Below, in pieces: positions 1 to 8,039 of a DNA stretch of 23,210 bases. Location: positions 1-23,210 of IMG/VR virus record IMGVR_UViG_3300025418_000488; one strand, written 5' to 3'. The DNA comes from a virus. The notes beneath the pieces were generated by a model that did no database searches, was not told the origin of the DNA, and saw only the letters and a program-made list of their open reading frames with translations. The translations under genes and the position numbers were made by a program. The first letter of the stretch is position 1. Each line of letters starts with the position of its first letter.

Positions 1-161
1 TCTTCGCGCTCTTCATCAGTACGGTCGTCTTGTTCTGCTGCTTCTACTTGACCGCCTTCTTCGTGCTCTTCAATTTCTTCTGGAAACTCTACTTTAGCAA
101 CTAAAGTACCATCTTCCATTTCTTTCATTGGGACGTGATCGTCCTGTTCATTCTTTGACAT
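1..161 (-). CDS. N-terminus of acidic, scaffold-like protein (partial)
   Basis: The first ATG on the minus strand is at 161, and the frame stays open to the window edge, so only about 53 residues are visible. They are strongly acidic, with clusters such as EEIEEHEEGG and DDRTDEERE, and have no hydrophobic segment. The gene follows the co-chaperonin stop by about 20 bases and lies downstream of portal in the same minus-strand operon. An acidic N-terminus between portal and the expected capsid gene is typical of phage scaffolding or capsid-assembly proteins, but that is inferred from position and composition only. The ribosome site is weak (an AGAAAG stretch). Confidence 0.6.
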   Translation of the reverse strand, partial: MSKNEQDDHVPMKEMEDGTLVAKVEFPEEIEEHEEGGQVEAAEQDDRTDEERE

Positions 162-182
162 TCTTGACTTTCTACAAAGTTA

Positions 183-623
183 TTAATCTACAAACGCTTT
201 CATTTTTTGAGCATACTCAAAAGATTTAATCTTGGAGATTATTTCACGCGCTTGTAACGTGATAAATACTACTGCGCCGCCTTCATCATTTGGATCTATA
301 ACAAAACGATCTCCGCCGTATTTGATGGTCCTAACCAAATCACCTTCTTTACACCAAGGGCCTTCAATCCAAGGCTCTAATGTGTCCGGTGACTTATATG
401 CTAGGGGTCCAACTTGAATTACTTTGGCTACTGTTTCGTTAAACTTCAGCGTTTGTTGAGTTTCGTCAACAAAAATGATTCCGCCTTTGCTTTTAATTTT
501 TTGTCTACGCAACTGGACCAATACTCTGTCTCCAGCTACTTCAACACCGTGGTCGACGATAGGAAAACACTCTAATTCTGTTCGTGTGTCCGGCTCATCG
601 TTGGTTTTAATATCAATTGCCAT
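183..623 (-). CDS. GroES-like phage co-chaperonin
   Basis: This 146-aa protein has the GroES/Cpn10 layout. GDRVLVQL is at residues 31-38, then a mobile-loop segment about 40-62 containing KSKGGIIFVDE, then AKVIQVGPLAY at 66-76, and GDLVRTIKYGGDRF at 94-107. GroES proteins cap GroEL and assist folding. Phage versions such as T4 gp31 replace host GroES for folding the major capsid protein. The position in the virion assembly operon, downstream of portal, fits that role. It is longer than host GroES (about 95 aa), with an N-terminal extension of about 28 residues and a longer insert around 77-93. An AAAGGG ribosome site lies upstream of the ATG at 623. Confidence 0.85.
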   Translation of the reverse strand: MAIDIKTNDEPDTRTELECFPIVDHGVEVAGDRVLVQLRRQKIKSKGGIIFVDETQQTLKFNETVAKVIQVGPLAYKSPDTLEPWIEGPWCKEGDLVRTIKYGGDRFVIDPNDEGGAVVFITLQAREIISKIKSFEYAQKMKAFVD

Positions 624-644
624 TCGGCAATCCCTTTCTGAATC

Positions 645-839
645 TTACGATTCGTCGTCATCGTTTTCCGTTAAAATTTCGTTGACAATATCCAAAGATA
701 ACTGCAAACCTTGGATAATGCCTACATATTGCTTATAATCATCAAATGAATTGATGTTTGAACCCGCGGTAACGGTATCCGCATGATTTTGTATCTCAGT
801 CCTTACGCGACCGATAATTTCACTAATAAAGTCTTTCAT
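645..839 (-). CDS. 64-aa phage protein of unknown function, predicted leaderless
   Basis: A 64-aa helical, acidic protein that I do not recognise functionally. Small proteins of similar look (a central YKQYVGIIQGLQ segment at about 36-47, and an Asp/Glu tail) occur in other phage structural operons. The ATG at 839 has no Shine-Dalgarno site. Instead it lies exactly five bases after a copy of the phage promoter element at 845-855, so the predicted transcript starts on the A of this ATG. The co-chaperonin follows after a 21-base gap and would share the transcript. Confidence 0.7.
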   Translation of the reverse strand: MKDFISEIIGRVRTEIQNHADTVTAGSNINSFDDYKQYVGIIQGLQLSLDIVNEILTENDDDES

Positions 840-855
840 ACTTTAACTAATACGT
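839..855 (-). promoter_or_regulatory. Phage promoter element, copy 1
   Basis: On the minus strand ACGTATTAGTT (855 to 845) is followed by AAAGT and then A at 839, which is both the predicted +1 and the A of an ATG. GGGCGGATTT lies exactly 10 bases upstream (875-866). The same upstream element at the same spacing precedes copy 2. Confidence 0.75.
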
Positions 856-881
856 TGGTCGGAATAAATCCGCCCCAAAAA

Positions 882-1109
882 TCAATAAAAGTTTCCGCCG
901 CCGATATCTTTAAGGTTTTTAGCTTGACCAACTTTGCTATCTTTAGCCATTTTGTTTTGATTTAAAACAGCATTGTTAGCGCGCTTGGAGCCAGATGGGC
1001 CTTTGTCGATGGTTTTCTCACCAGGACCGCCAGCGTTGCCGGGGGTGCCAGTCATTTTGTATGTTTTACGGAAGCCTAATTCGCCGCCGTCTTGTTTTTT
1101 GTTTGCCAT
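882..1109 (-). CDS. 75-aa basic Gly/Lys-rich protein, unknown
   Basis: A 75-aa protein rich in Lys, Gly and Asn, with no predicted membrane segment and likely disordered (for example MTGTPGNAGGPGEKTIDKG). Its ATG overlaps the portal stop codon by one base (TAATG), so it is translationally coupled to portal. Function is not recognised. Short basic Gly-rich proteins in this position could be minor virion components. The next promoter copy starts about 26 bases past its stop. Confidence 0.65.
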   Translation of the reverse strand: MANKKQDGGELGFRKTYKMTGTPGNAGGPGEKTIDKGPSGSKRANNAVLNQNKMAKDSKVGQAKNLKDIGGGNFY

Positions 1110-4015
1110 TATTGTTCCTCAGTGGGTGTTTGGGGTTGTGCTTCTTGTTGCTGCTGTGCTTGGGCTAGTTGCTGTTCGTGCATCTGCTGGGCTTGTGCTA
1201 AACCCTGTTGGTGTTGCTGGTCCTGTTGCTGCATTTCTAGTGCATGCTGCTGCTGGGCTTGTGCTAAACCTTGTTGATGCTCTTGAGCGGCTTGTTGTAC
1301 CTCAATTTGTTGCTGAACTTGTTGTGCTTGTTGTTGGAATGCTTGTTGTTGGATAGCTAAACCGTGCTGACGAATATCTTGGTCAGAGGCTTGGATAGCT
1401 TCCATTGCCGATTGGTTTTGTTCTGCTTCCAATTGCGTTTGGAGCTGATCCATCTGGGCTCCGGCGTTAATTGAAGCAACACGCTCTTTTGCCGCATTGT
1501 TGATGTTAGCCATTGCAATATCGGTAGCGTTGCGTTGGTTATCAATGCTAGTTTGGGTGCTGTATTTAGCCTGCAACTCTTGAACTTTAGCTTGCAACTG
1601 AGCAATCTTGACTTGGTAGTCTTGCTGCATGCCCTGAGTATCCAATTGCATCTTGGCCTGAGCTTCTTGCAATTTACGCTGAGTCTCAGCAGTCTGAGTC
1701 TTAACAATTGCCGCAGCAGTTGGGTCAGACATAAGCATAGTCTGTTGCTGAGATTGTTGAGCTTGCGCAACTTTTTGTGCTAATCCAGAAATTTGTTGCA
1801 GGAATGGTCCAATAGTTTGCTGTGAGTCTTGTCCAACCATCTGTGATGCCAGGGCCAAGGCTTGTTGTGCTTCTTGGTCCAGCGGCAACTCTTGGTGTAG
1901 TTTTAAAGTATCTTCGCCACCAGAAGCATGGGCTACATAGGCACGCATAGATTGCAAGTAATGCAGTGTCAAGTGTTGCTTGATGTGCTCTAGTGCATGT
2001 GGCGCAAAAATTGGTCCAATAATAGGATTACCGCCGTACGCAGGATTCATTGCATACTCAAGGTGAATCTTAAGGTGGGCAATATGGTCCTGGTCGGGGT
2101 AGGCGGCAGCGGGTCGTCCCATCGTCATAGAAACGTTCTCTAAGGCCGGATTGGATTCGTTGGCGCCTTGTGGGTTTGGCAGTACTTCTTCAAGTTCAGG
2201 AATTTTAAGTTGTTTAAGAACGCGTTTATATACGGCGCGTACGTCAAACATTCCTGGAGGCGCAGAGCCTGCCATTTGTAACAGTGCTTGATTCTGAGCA
2301 AGACGTTGTGTCTCAGAAAAAATGTTAGGATCAGATACTGGGCGAACATCTGAGTTATACGCAAAGTCGCGTACCTCAATGCTTTCGCCAGATTGATTGT
2401 CCATCTCTTGCAAGTACCAATGGTTGATACGGGAGATGATCTTAAGTGATTTTTCTTGGCTACGATGTAGGCGAGCGTGAATGCTAGAAAATACTTTAGC
2501 GCCTTGTTCAATCAGAGCTTGAGTTGTGCCAACAGGCATTTGACTGTTAGCATCAGCAATCTTCTCTTCAGCGGTTGTAACAACGCCTTTAGCTGCAGAA
2601 GTTAACCAACCAAGCAAATCAAACAATACGCTTGATGGTGGATTGAACGGCATTGCCATGGCAATCTGACGAATGTCAGTTACACCAGCGCCAGCTTCTA
2701 CTTCAACTACTTGGGTTGGTTCAATCCGATCAGACTGTCCACTAACTCGCCCAGTTTTAAGTTTAAGTAATGTCTGGCTGTTGTTGATATGAGCAGCATC
2801 AAGCAGAGCACGTAAAGCGCCAGTGAGAGCAGCAGATAGGCCGCCAATAAGATGGGGGAGGCCAATAGCATAAGCACCACGCCAAGGGATGAACTTGAAC
2901 TCGACCATCCAGTCCAATTTTTCACGTTTTTCATCATTTGCATCCCAGTTGCGATATAGTGCTAATACTTTGTTTGTTGATTCATCAATTGTCAGAATGT
3001 ATGGTGCGCGTTTGCCTTCTGTCTCTGTATCTTCGTCCAGACGCATGAAGCAAGTAATTTCATAAATGCGGCGCAGCTCATCAATATTTTTGCCTGGTAA
3101 GTCTTTGCCTTCAATCTTGTTGTTGGCTTTCTCAGACTGGGTCATGTCATTGATCGGAGCATCAGACGTGTATTCCAAATTGTCTAAGTCACGATACAGA
3201 CCAGCATCAATACGTTTTAAATATTCATCGCCAGTAATGTCTTGCTGTTCGCATACACGCTGTGATGTATAAAAGTTAGTTGTTGCGTATGGTAGAATGA
3301 TGTTGTCAATTGGAACCCACTCACATGTTGGGCGCGCTTGCTCTTCATCGTACATCCACTTGAGATACTGTGATCCACCAAGTGGCAATTGAGTAAACAA
3401 CTGTTCCATCTCATCACGGAACTCAGGAACTTGTTGTGTTAACTGCCAGTTAAGGAAGTTTACTTTTCGTTCTGCTGTTTCTTCTTTTTGTTTATCATCA
3501 CTACCTCTGATGTTCGATTTGACAATGCCGTCTGACGGAAGAAGTTCTTTTGAAGCGGACGCTGCGAAGTCGACGCAAGCCTCAGCCATGACGGGATGCA
3601 CCACTTTAGAAGCACCGTCGAAAGTAGCACCACCAGGAGCGTCCTTACCAAGGCCTGTCCGACGAAGTCCTTCTTCATATTGTTTATCTCTTTGTTTGCG
3701 AGCTTCTTTGTCTACATCAATATAATCGAGATACTCAATCGCCAACGCATTTAATGTTTGCTCATCAAATACTTCTGCAAGGTTTGCGTAAAACTCTGGA
3801 TTCTTTCGTGGGCTAGATTTTTCTACGTAGTTAACCACCACGGAACCGTCGTCAAGTTCAATGAGTTCTTGTTCTACTTCATCAGAGTCTAATCCAAGTA
3901 CTTCTTCGTACTCTTCCATATCAGCGTCTTGCTGCTTTGCGTCCTTAATCTCATCTTCGCGATCGAGATTGGGCAAATTGCCGCCAGCCTGAATGGGTAA
4001 TGTGGGTTGTGCCAT
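1109..4015 (-). CDS. Portal protein with long Gln-rich C-terminal tail
   Basis: This 968-aa protein is the portal: it forms the dodecameric vertex ring through which DNA is packaged and to which the tail attaches. The N-terminal part (about 80-700) carries portal-type features of large podovirus-like families, including SKVVHPVMAEACVDFAAS and PLGGSQYLKWMYDEEQ, and it sits directly downstream of TerL. The first 60 residues are acidic. From about residue 730 to the end the protein becomes a Gln/Ala-rich coiled-coil-like region ending in near-repeats of HQQGLAQAQQ and similar units. Tail sequence of this kind is reported in large portals that extend into the capsid as a barrel; that role here is inference. 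No clear ribosome site precedes the ATG. Promoter copy 2 lies 43 bases upstream. Confidence 0.85.
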   Translation of the reverse strand: MAQPTLPIQAGGNLPNLDREDEIKDAKQQDADMEEYEEVLGLDSDEVEQELIELDDGSVVVNYVEKSSPRKNPEFYANLAEVFDEQTLNALAIEYLDYIDVDKEARKQRDKQYEEGLRRTGLGKDAPGGATFDGASKVVHPVMAEACVDFAASASKELLPSDGIVKSNIRGSDDKQKEETAERKVNFLNWQLTQQVPEFRDEMEQLFTQLPLGGSQYLKWMYDEEQARPTCEWVPIDNIILPYATTNFYTSQRVCEQQDITGDEYLKRIDAGLYRDLDNLEYTSDAPINDMTQSEKANNKIEGKDLPGKNIDELRRIYEITCFMRLDEDTETEGKRAPYILTIDESTNKVLALYRNWDANDEKREKLDWMVEFKFIPWRGAYAIGLPHLIGGLSAALTGALRALLDAAHINNSQTLLKLKTGRVSGQSDRIEPTQVVEVEAGAGVTDIRQIAMAMPFNPPSSVLFDLLGWLTSAAKGVVTTAEEKIADANSQMPVGTTQALIEQGAKVFSSIHARLHRSQEKSLKIISRINHWYLQEMDNQSGESIEVRDFAYNSDVRPVSDPNIFSETQRLAQNQALLQMAGSAPPGMFDVRAVYKRVLKQLKIPELEEVLPNPQGANESNPALENVSMTMGRPAAAYPDQDHIAHLKIHLEYAMNPAYGGNPIIGPIFAPHALEHIKQHLTLHYLQSMRAYVAHASGGEDTLKLHQELPLDQEAQQALALASQMVGQDSQQTIGPFLQQISGLAQKVAQAQQSQQQTMLMSDPTAAAIVKTQTAETQRKLQEAQAKMQLDTQGMQQDYQVKIAQLQAKVQELQAKYSTQTSIDNQRNATDIAMANINNAAKERVASINAGAQMDQLQTQLEAEQNQSAMEAIQASDQDIRQHGLAIQQQAFQQQAQQVQQQIEVQQAAQEHQQGLAQAQQQHALEMQQQDQQHQQGLAQAQQMHEQQLAQAQQQQEAQPQTPTEEQ

Positions 4016-4057
4016 AGATTATTTTATTTGGAATTTGGTGGGCTAGAAATGTGCCCT

Positions 4058-4074
4058 TATTTTAACTAATACGC
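4058..4074 (-). promoter_or_regulatory. Phage promoter element, copy 2
   Basis: On the minus strand GCGTATTAGTT (4074 to 4064) is followed by AAAAT and then A at 4058 (predicted +1), giving a 43-base leader before portal. GGGCGGATTT at 4094-4085 lies 10 bases upstream and overlaps the TerL stop codon. Confidence 0.75.
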
Positions 4075-4093
4075 TATTTACATCAAATCCGCC

Positions 4094-5539
4094 CTACTGA
4101 GCGTATGGATTGGCAAAACGCTTGCGGGGGTCTTCATCCGCATAATCGTAATCTCTGGCTGGTAATGGGTCTAATTGCAGCCAGCCATCGTCTCTGAGGA
4201 TACGCAGGGCCTGTGAAAGCGAGTCTACGTAGTCATCATGCCCGCCGGCTTCTGGGAACGAACAGACTTGGCGCAAGAAGCGTTTAGCCCAATCTGCGTA
4301 TTCACCAGGTTTTTTAGGATCTTCTGGAATAAACACTTTTCCTTTAGCTATCAATGGCGAAACAATGTTTAACCGTTGTATTTTGTCTGCACGACCAGGA
4401 TTGTAACCTTGAACTGGCACACCTGCACCTCGAAGTTCTTGAATTAACGAAATACCCGCTGATTTGTCTTCCATCAAAATAAGATCAGACTTTTTACCTT
4501 TGGCAAAATCGTTATCTGCACCATATACGACTTCTTTAAAATCATTTACCACCTTGCGACGTAACTCCGGATAGGATAGATGCTCATCCCACGCGTCTAA
4601 TAACATCGCGCACACGCCGCCATCCAGTTGCTCAAAGATTCCCCAGACTGTGCAAGCTGTTGGGTCGTTGTGTGTCTTTTCGCTGGTTGCTGGATCGTAT
4701 GACGCCAACACATATTCCAATTCTGGCGTGGGTTTATCGGCTGGCCACATTCTAAAATGCCTGCGCTTGATAATGCCGGAAGATTCTGGGTCAAGAATCT
4801 CACCGTAGATCTCCTGACGACCAATGTCGGTGCCGTCGTATGTCTCTAGCTGTTTGAAAAATGTTTCGGAGAGGTTCTCCCGATTGTCGTACGATGACGC
4901 GTTGACCATGTAGACGTCGCCACCAACTTTACCTTCGGCGAGGTCGACAATGAGCTCGCGTGGCTTGGGGGTGGTGGTGATAATTTGCTGAACACGAGGG
5001 ATTCTTGGGTCTTTAAGACGCAAAGTAAACTGTACGCCATCGTAGGCGTCGTCAAGATAGTCGAAGGCGCACAACTCGTCGAACCAAGCTCCGTGATATT
5101 GCTTACCACGATATCGTTCTGGTTCAGATGCTGGAATGCCTTGAATGATTGATCCGTTGATGAGGGTAATTTCAAAGAGGGACTTGTTGTAATCTCGTAT
5201 AAGGCTCGCGGGTATGATATTGAGAAGACCGGAGTCTCCTTCGAAGCAAGTTGCACGGATATCATTAGAGGTTGGGGCGGTGACAAGCCAGCGAGTGCCG
5301 GGGTAACGCCAAGCGCGTATGCCAATCCAATGGCTGGCAGTGTGCGTCTTACCAGATCCGCGGCCGGCAAGCATAAGGAACGTATCATATTCTCCATCGT
5401 CAGGTTCTTTTTGGTGTGCTAGTGCTTGTTTGGCCCAAGTGATGCGCCAAATTGCTGCATCAAGCTCAGGTTTAGGCCAGTGCTTACGCTCTGCCGCAAA
5501 CTTAGTCAGTTCTTGTTGTTGTTCTTTTGTTAAAGGCAT
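4094..5539 (-). CDS. terL: Terminase large subunit (ATPase and nuclease)
   Basis: This 481-aa packaging motor subunit pumps DNA into the procapsid and cuts it. Walker A is AGRGSGKT at 58-65, and Walker B is WFDE at 152-155 within HGAWFDEL. The RNase H-like nuclease begins with the acidic SYDP motif near 280, and GGHDDYVDSL at about 432-441 supplies late acidic residues. The length is usual for the family. The ATG at 5539 sits inside the last codons of the upstream Hint-like gene (10-base overlap). Unusually, its partner TerS lies about 16 kb away on the other strand. Confidence 0.93.
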   Translation of the reverse strand: MPLTKEQQQELTKFAAERKHWPKPELDAAIWRITWAKQALAHQKEPDDGEYDTFLMLAGRGSGKTHTASHWIGIRAWRYPGTRWLVTAPTSNDIRATCFEGDSGLLNIIPASLIRDYNKSLFEITLINGSIIQGIPASEPERYRGKQYHGAWFDELCAFDYLDDAYDGVQFTLRLKDPRIPRVQQIITTTPKPRELIVDLAEGKVGGDVYMVNASSYDNRENLSETFFKQLETYDGTDIGRQEIYGEILDPESSGIIKRRHFRMWPADKPTPELEYVLASYDPATSEKTHNDPTACTVWGIFEQLDGGVCAMLLDAWDEHLSYPELRRKVVNDFKEVVYGADNDFAKGKKSDLILMEDKSAGISLIQELRGAGVPVQGYNPGRADKIQRLNIVSPLIAKGKVFIPEDPKKPGEYADWAKRFLRQVCSFPEAGGHDDYVDSLSQALRILRDDGWLQLDPLPARDYDYADEDPRKRFANPYAQ

Positions 5540-6522
5540 GCAATAAATCCTTCTTCCACCAGCATGCTGTTATCTTCGCCATCTAGTTCGATGTGAACAC
5601 AGGCTTGTGGGGTGATTGGTTCAATTTTAGACAGCATTCTCCAGTTTTGCCGAACTTTAATTGGCTTGGGGGTTTGCTCGTCCATTAATTTTAATTTAGT
5701 TTTGATGTGAACAGTATACCCGATAACAGAGTCAGGCCCTTCCAGTACTGTTTTGCAACCTAAGCTCTCGGCAAGATACTGAACTTGCTTTACCGTAGGA
5801 AAATGTTGCGATGTAAACCGAAACGTATCAGACTTTTTATTATAACGTCTGGGTTTTGAGTGCATGATGCCACTAAGCAGCTCAATTCTTTGCTCTGGGC
5901 TGGATAATAGGTAGTTGTTTGGAATTTGATACGGGATGTGCGGCGCTAAATGCGACAAGATTGTGGGCTTTGTGTTGTACACCCGCATTTTTTTGATTGG
6001 ATCGCGCCAAGATGTCAGCTGATAGCCGTGTTCTTTTAGCTTTTCGGTAATCAAGTCCATGTAAACGCTAGGAATTTTTATAGTTCCGTCACGGCGCCGA
6101 GTAAAAAACCAGAACCCAAACAAAAATGGTGGTACTGGCAGGTCTTTGTATGGCAATTCTAAGGGGGCTGTTGTAGGTACGCTGAACTTTAGCCGGTTGT
6201 TTTTGTTAACCAGGGGTTCGGCAGTCAGTTCGCTTATTGCTTTTGGTAATAATGGGCGACGAAATTTCTGCACGCCTTTATATGTGACAATTCTATTGCG
6301 GTACTTTGGGGTTTCTATGGGGAATTTAAGGTCCTTATCACCAGCAACCGATGTTCCGTCTAGGAAGGTTGCCCGAAAGCAAGGACGCTTGTCCAGAATT
6401 TGAACGAGTTTGACCCGGACCTTTTTGCCCAGTCTGTTAAATACAATGTCACCCGGTTTAATATCCTGCGCTATTTTCCAATAGTCAAGGGTTAACACTT
6501 TTTGTGTCGATGTGATTGCCAT
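5530..6522 (-). CDS. Degenerate stand-alone Hint/LAGLIDADG (intein-like) protein
   Basis: This 330-aa protein has the order of an intein with a DOD homing endonuclease but lacks the splicing residues. The N-terminus (VLTLDYWKIAQDIKPGDIVF, 9-28) resembles intein block A, yet it starts with Met and has no Cys/Ser1. Residues 53-67 look like block B with the usual T..H lost. Two LAGLIDADG-like helices are at 132-147 (FLFGFWFF) and 211-223 (QRIELLSGIM), and in both the catalytic acidic residue seems missing. The last 24 residues (about 307-330) match blocks F/G, ending in FIACL where His-Asn would be expected. The gene overlaps the TerL start. I infer a decayed or repurposed intein; other roles are possible. 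Confidence 0.7.
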   Translation of the reverse strand: MAITSTQKVLTLDYWKIAQDIKPGDIVFNRLGKKVRVKLVQILDKRPCFRATFLDGTSVAGDKDLKFPIETPKYRNRIVTYKGVQKFRRPLLPKAISELTAEPLVNKNNRLKFSVPTTAPLELPYKDLPVPPFLFGFWFFTRRRDGTIKIPSVYMDLITEKLKEHGYQLTSWRDPIKKMRVYNTKPTILSHLAPHIPYQIPNNYLLSSPEQRIELLSGIMHSKPRRYNKKSDTFRFTSQHFPTVKQVQYLAESLGCKTVLEGPDSVIGYTVHIKTKLKLMDEQTPKPIKVRQNWRMLSKIEPITPQACVHIELDGEDNSMLVEEGFIACL

Positions 6523-6793
6523 AAAAGTTTGTCAATACCCATTTGTCCAGGTATTTGCCTAGTAGCATTCTTATTTTATTGATGACGCTGTTTGGTAAGT
6601 TTTGGATTATCAAAGCGCCATCTGTTATTTGTAAACGAAACTCTAAGTACTTAATCGTTTCTTTATCCAGTATCTGAATGGGTACGTCCACCTTCTCCAA
6701 GTTGTACAGGTCGCAGACCATTACCCGCAAACCCAACAGCTTTTGGTTTTCGTTTTCTAAAGCCCCTTGGATTTGATAAACGTATTTGTTCAT
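6485..6793 (-). CDS. 102-aa protein of unknown function, predicted leaderless
   Basis: First gene of the leftward operon. The ATG at 6793 was chosen over a GTG at 6811, because the longer frame would run through promoter copy 3 and the ATG is exactly at its predicted +1. The 102-aa product is alternately hydrophobic and charged, with no membrane helix and no motif I recognise. Its 3' end overlaps the Hint-like gene by 38 bases in another frame. Its position just before TerL is where a small terminase often sits, but it has no HTH signature and a TerS-like gene is present at 21342. Confidence 0.65.
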   Translation of the reverse strand: MNKYVYQIQGALENENQKLLGLRVMVCDLYNLEKVDVPIQILDKETIKYLEFRLQITDGALIIQNLPNSVINKIRMLLGKYLDKWVLTNFYGNHIDTKSVNP

Positions 6794-6809
6794 ACTTCTA
6801 CTAATACGC
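6793..6809 (-). promoter_or_regulatory. Phage promoter element, copy 3 (leftward)
   Basis: On the minus strand GCGTATTAGTA (6809 to 6799) is followed by GAAGT and then A at 6793, which is both the predicted +1 and the A of the ATG. It heads the whole leftward packaging and structural arm. Confidence 0.75.
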
Positions 6810-6881
6810 ACTTCGTTGCGTTTTAGCCTATATAACTAAAAATCATAGGTATTGATTTCTATATAACTAAAAGTCATCACT

Positions 6882-7081
6882 ATCCACAGTATCCATAGTA
6901 TCCAGGGTATAAACGCAACTTACCCTATATCTCTTTTTATCTTTTTTAAAAAAAATAAAAAAAAGTAAAACAAGGGTGGATACTGTGGATCGTAAGTACA
7001 AAAGCCTTTTTAATCAACGGGTTACCGTGCCACCCTTCGCTAAAAAGGGTGGATTATAATCCAGGATGCAGTGCAACATTT
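6882..7081. repeat. Repeat copy A: nested inverted repeat plus hairpin block
   Basis: ATCCACAGTATCCA (6882-6895) and its exact reverse complement TGGATACTGTGGAT (6977-6990) bracket a T-tract/A-tract centre. Next comes a hairpin, CCACCCTT with AAGGGTGG, at about 7031-7052, and then a 14-base palindrome TGGATTATAATCCA. The same arrangement recurs at 13306-13500. It lies between the leftward and rightward arms. Operator, origin or promoter function is possible but not shown. Confidence 0.8.
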
Positions 7082-7129
7082 TCTTTATACAAAAATTTTT
7101 AAAAAAATTCGCAAACTTGAAGTCTGACA

Positions 7130-7530
7130 TGGGGCCACCGCCCCGGCCCCCCGGGTACCTGTTTAGGGGTGTCGACATTAGCAAAAAGGGACCCTGCCAC
7201 CGAAAAGGAGGGCCATTCCACATTATGAGATGCCATGCCACATTGCGGGGCCAGCACCCTAACACTCACCCACACTGACTGCTAGTAATGGGGACAGAGT
7301 GGCGGGCCCCACTAAGTTAGTGCTCACTAACATAGGCCAGCGCGCCAGTGTGCCAGTGTGGGGTAGAGCTGGGCCCCAGCCAGTGTGCCAGTGTGGCAGG
7401 GTGGGCGCGTGGCAGGGTGGGCCCCAGTGCATCACCAGCGTGGCAGTGTGGTGGCGTGGCACCGTACGCGCACGCGATGTGCAGGGGTGGGGGTGTACTT
7501 CGTAGTGGCGCAATTGCAGGACACAGGGCA
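7130..7530. repeat. GC-rich non-coding mosaic of short repeats
   Basis: A strongly GC-rich tract in a window of otherwise moderate GC. GCCAGTGTGCCAGTGTGG occurs at 7344-7361 and 7379-7396. GGCAGGGTGGG occurs twice, 16 bases apart, near 7395-7421. GGGCCCCA occurs three times between 7309 and 7425. Open frames here on both strands are low-complexity, have no ribosome sites and match no family I know, so I treat the tract as non-coding. The plus strand is G-rich. Confidence 0.7.
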
Positions 7531-7580
7531 TCCCAGCGCATAATTCAATAGGACGCGATTAGAGGGGCCTACGAGACGCG

Positions 7581-7978
7581 ATCGTATTGTGCTGGTACCT
7601 CAGCATCACCTACCCAACGATCTCTAGTAATCCAGTAACCACGAGGGTTAGCGGTCCGTCCCAGCTCATCCGATGGGCCACAACCCAGCCAAATACTTTG
7701 TCATTTTAGAGGGTAGTTTTTTTGTCGAAAGTTCTGTACATTTTGCATAGGCTTTGCGAAACTATCATTGTTGTCTTGATCGTAGTACAGAGTTTGCGGG
7801 ATGCAAACGATACGCAGATCGGCAACGACGGCACGGCGCCACGATACGGCGCCCGAGGTGACTAAGTACCAGCCTCGTTAAACGTGTGGCAGACCTCACG
7901 GCAGGACACGTGAGCGAAGATGTACCAGCGGGGTAGGATGTCCCAACAGTTGGCAGATAGTAATGCTCAGAGCGCATT
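7581..7978 (+). other. Hairpin-dense non-coding stretch, candidate structured RNA
   Basis: No credible gene. Perfect short helices follow one another: TGCTG/CAGCA (7590-7605), GTTTGC/GCAAAC (7792-7808), GGCGCC/GGCGCC (7835-7853), CGAGG/CCTCG (7854-7877), CTCACG/CGTGAG (7895-7914), CCAA/TTGG (7943-7953) and AATGC/GCATT (7962-7978). A longer-range pairing of CTACC...CTCTA (7610-7626) with TAGAGGGTAG (7707-7716) is followed by seven T residues and could act as a terminator. It may be a long leader or a separate non-coding RNA upstream of the early genes. The class is unknown. Confidence 0.45.
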
Positions 7979-8039
7979 GATTATGAGGCAGTGCGCTCGA
8001 GGCAGTACCTATCAACCACCACCACACAGGAGAATTACC

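Noticed and set aside
13-19. CTGATGA on the minus strand as a third hammerhead core
   Set aside because: It lies in the coding part of the acidic protein and no matching GAAA and helices are found around it.
2140-2943. Minus-strand alternative frames inside portal (123 and 78 codons)
   Set aside because: Out of frame with a well-supported portal gene and without ribosome sites.
7031-7052. CCACCCTT/AAGGGTGG hairpin as a rho-independent terminator
   Set aside because: No T-tract follows on either strand.
7055-7060. TATAAT in repeat A (and in repeat B) as a host promoter -10 box
   Set aside because: It is the centre of a perfect palindrome, and no -35-like hexamer lies at 16-18 bases upstream; an operator or structural role is as likely.
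7344-7421. GC-rich repeats as a CRISPR array
   Set aside because: Repeat units are short, unevenly spaced and lack unique spacers of constant length.
7014-7551. Open frames on both strands in the GC-rich tract
   Set aside because: They come from high GC and repeats, have no ribosome sites, overlap each other on both strands and resemble no family.
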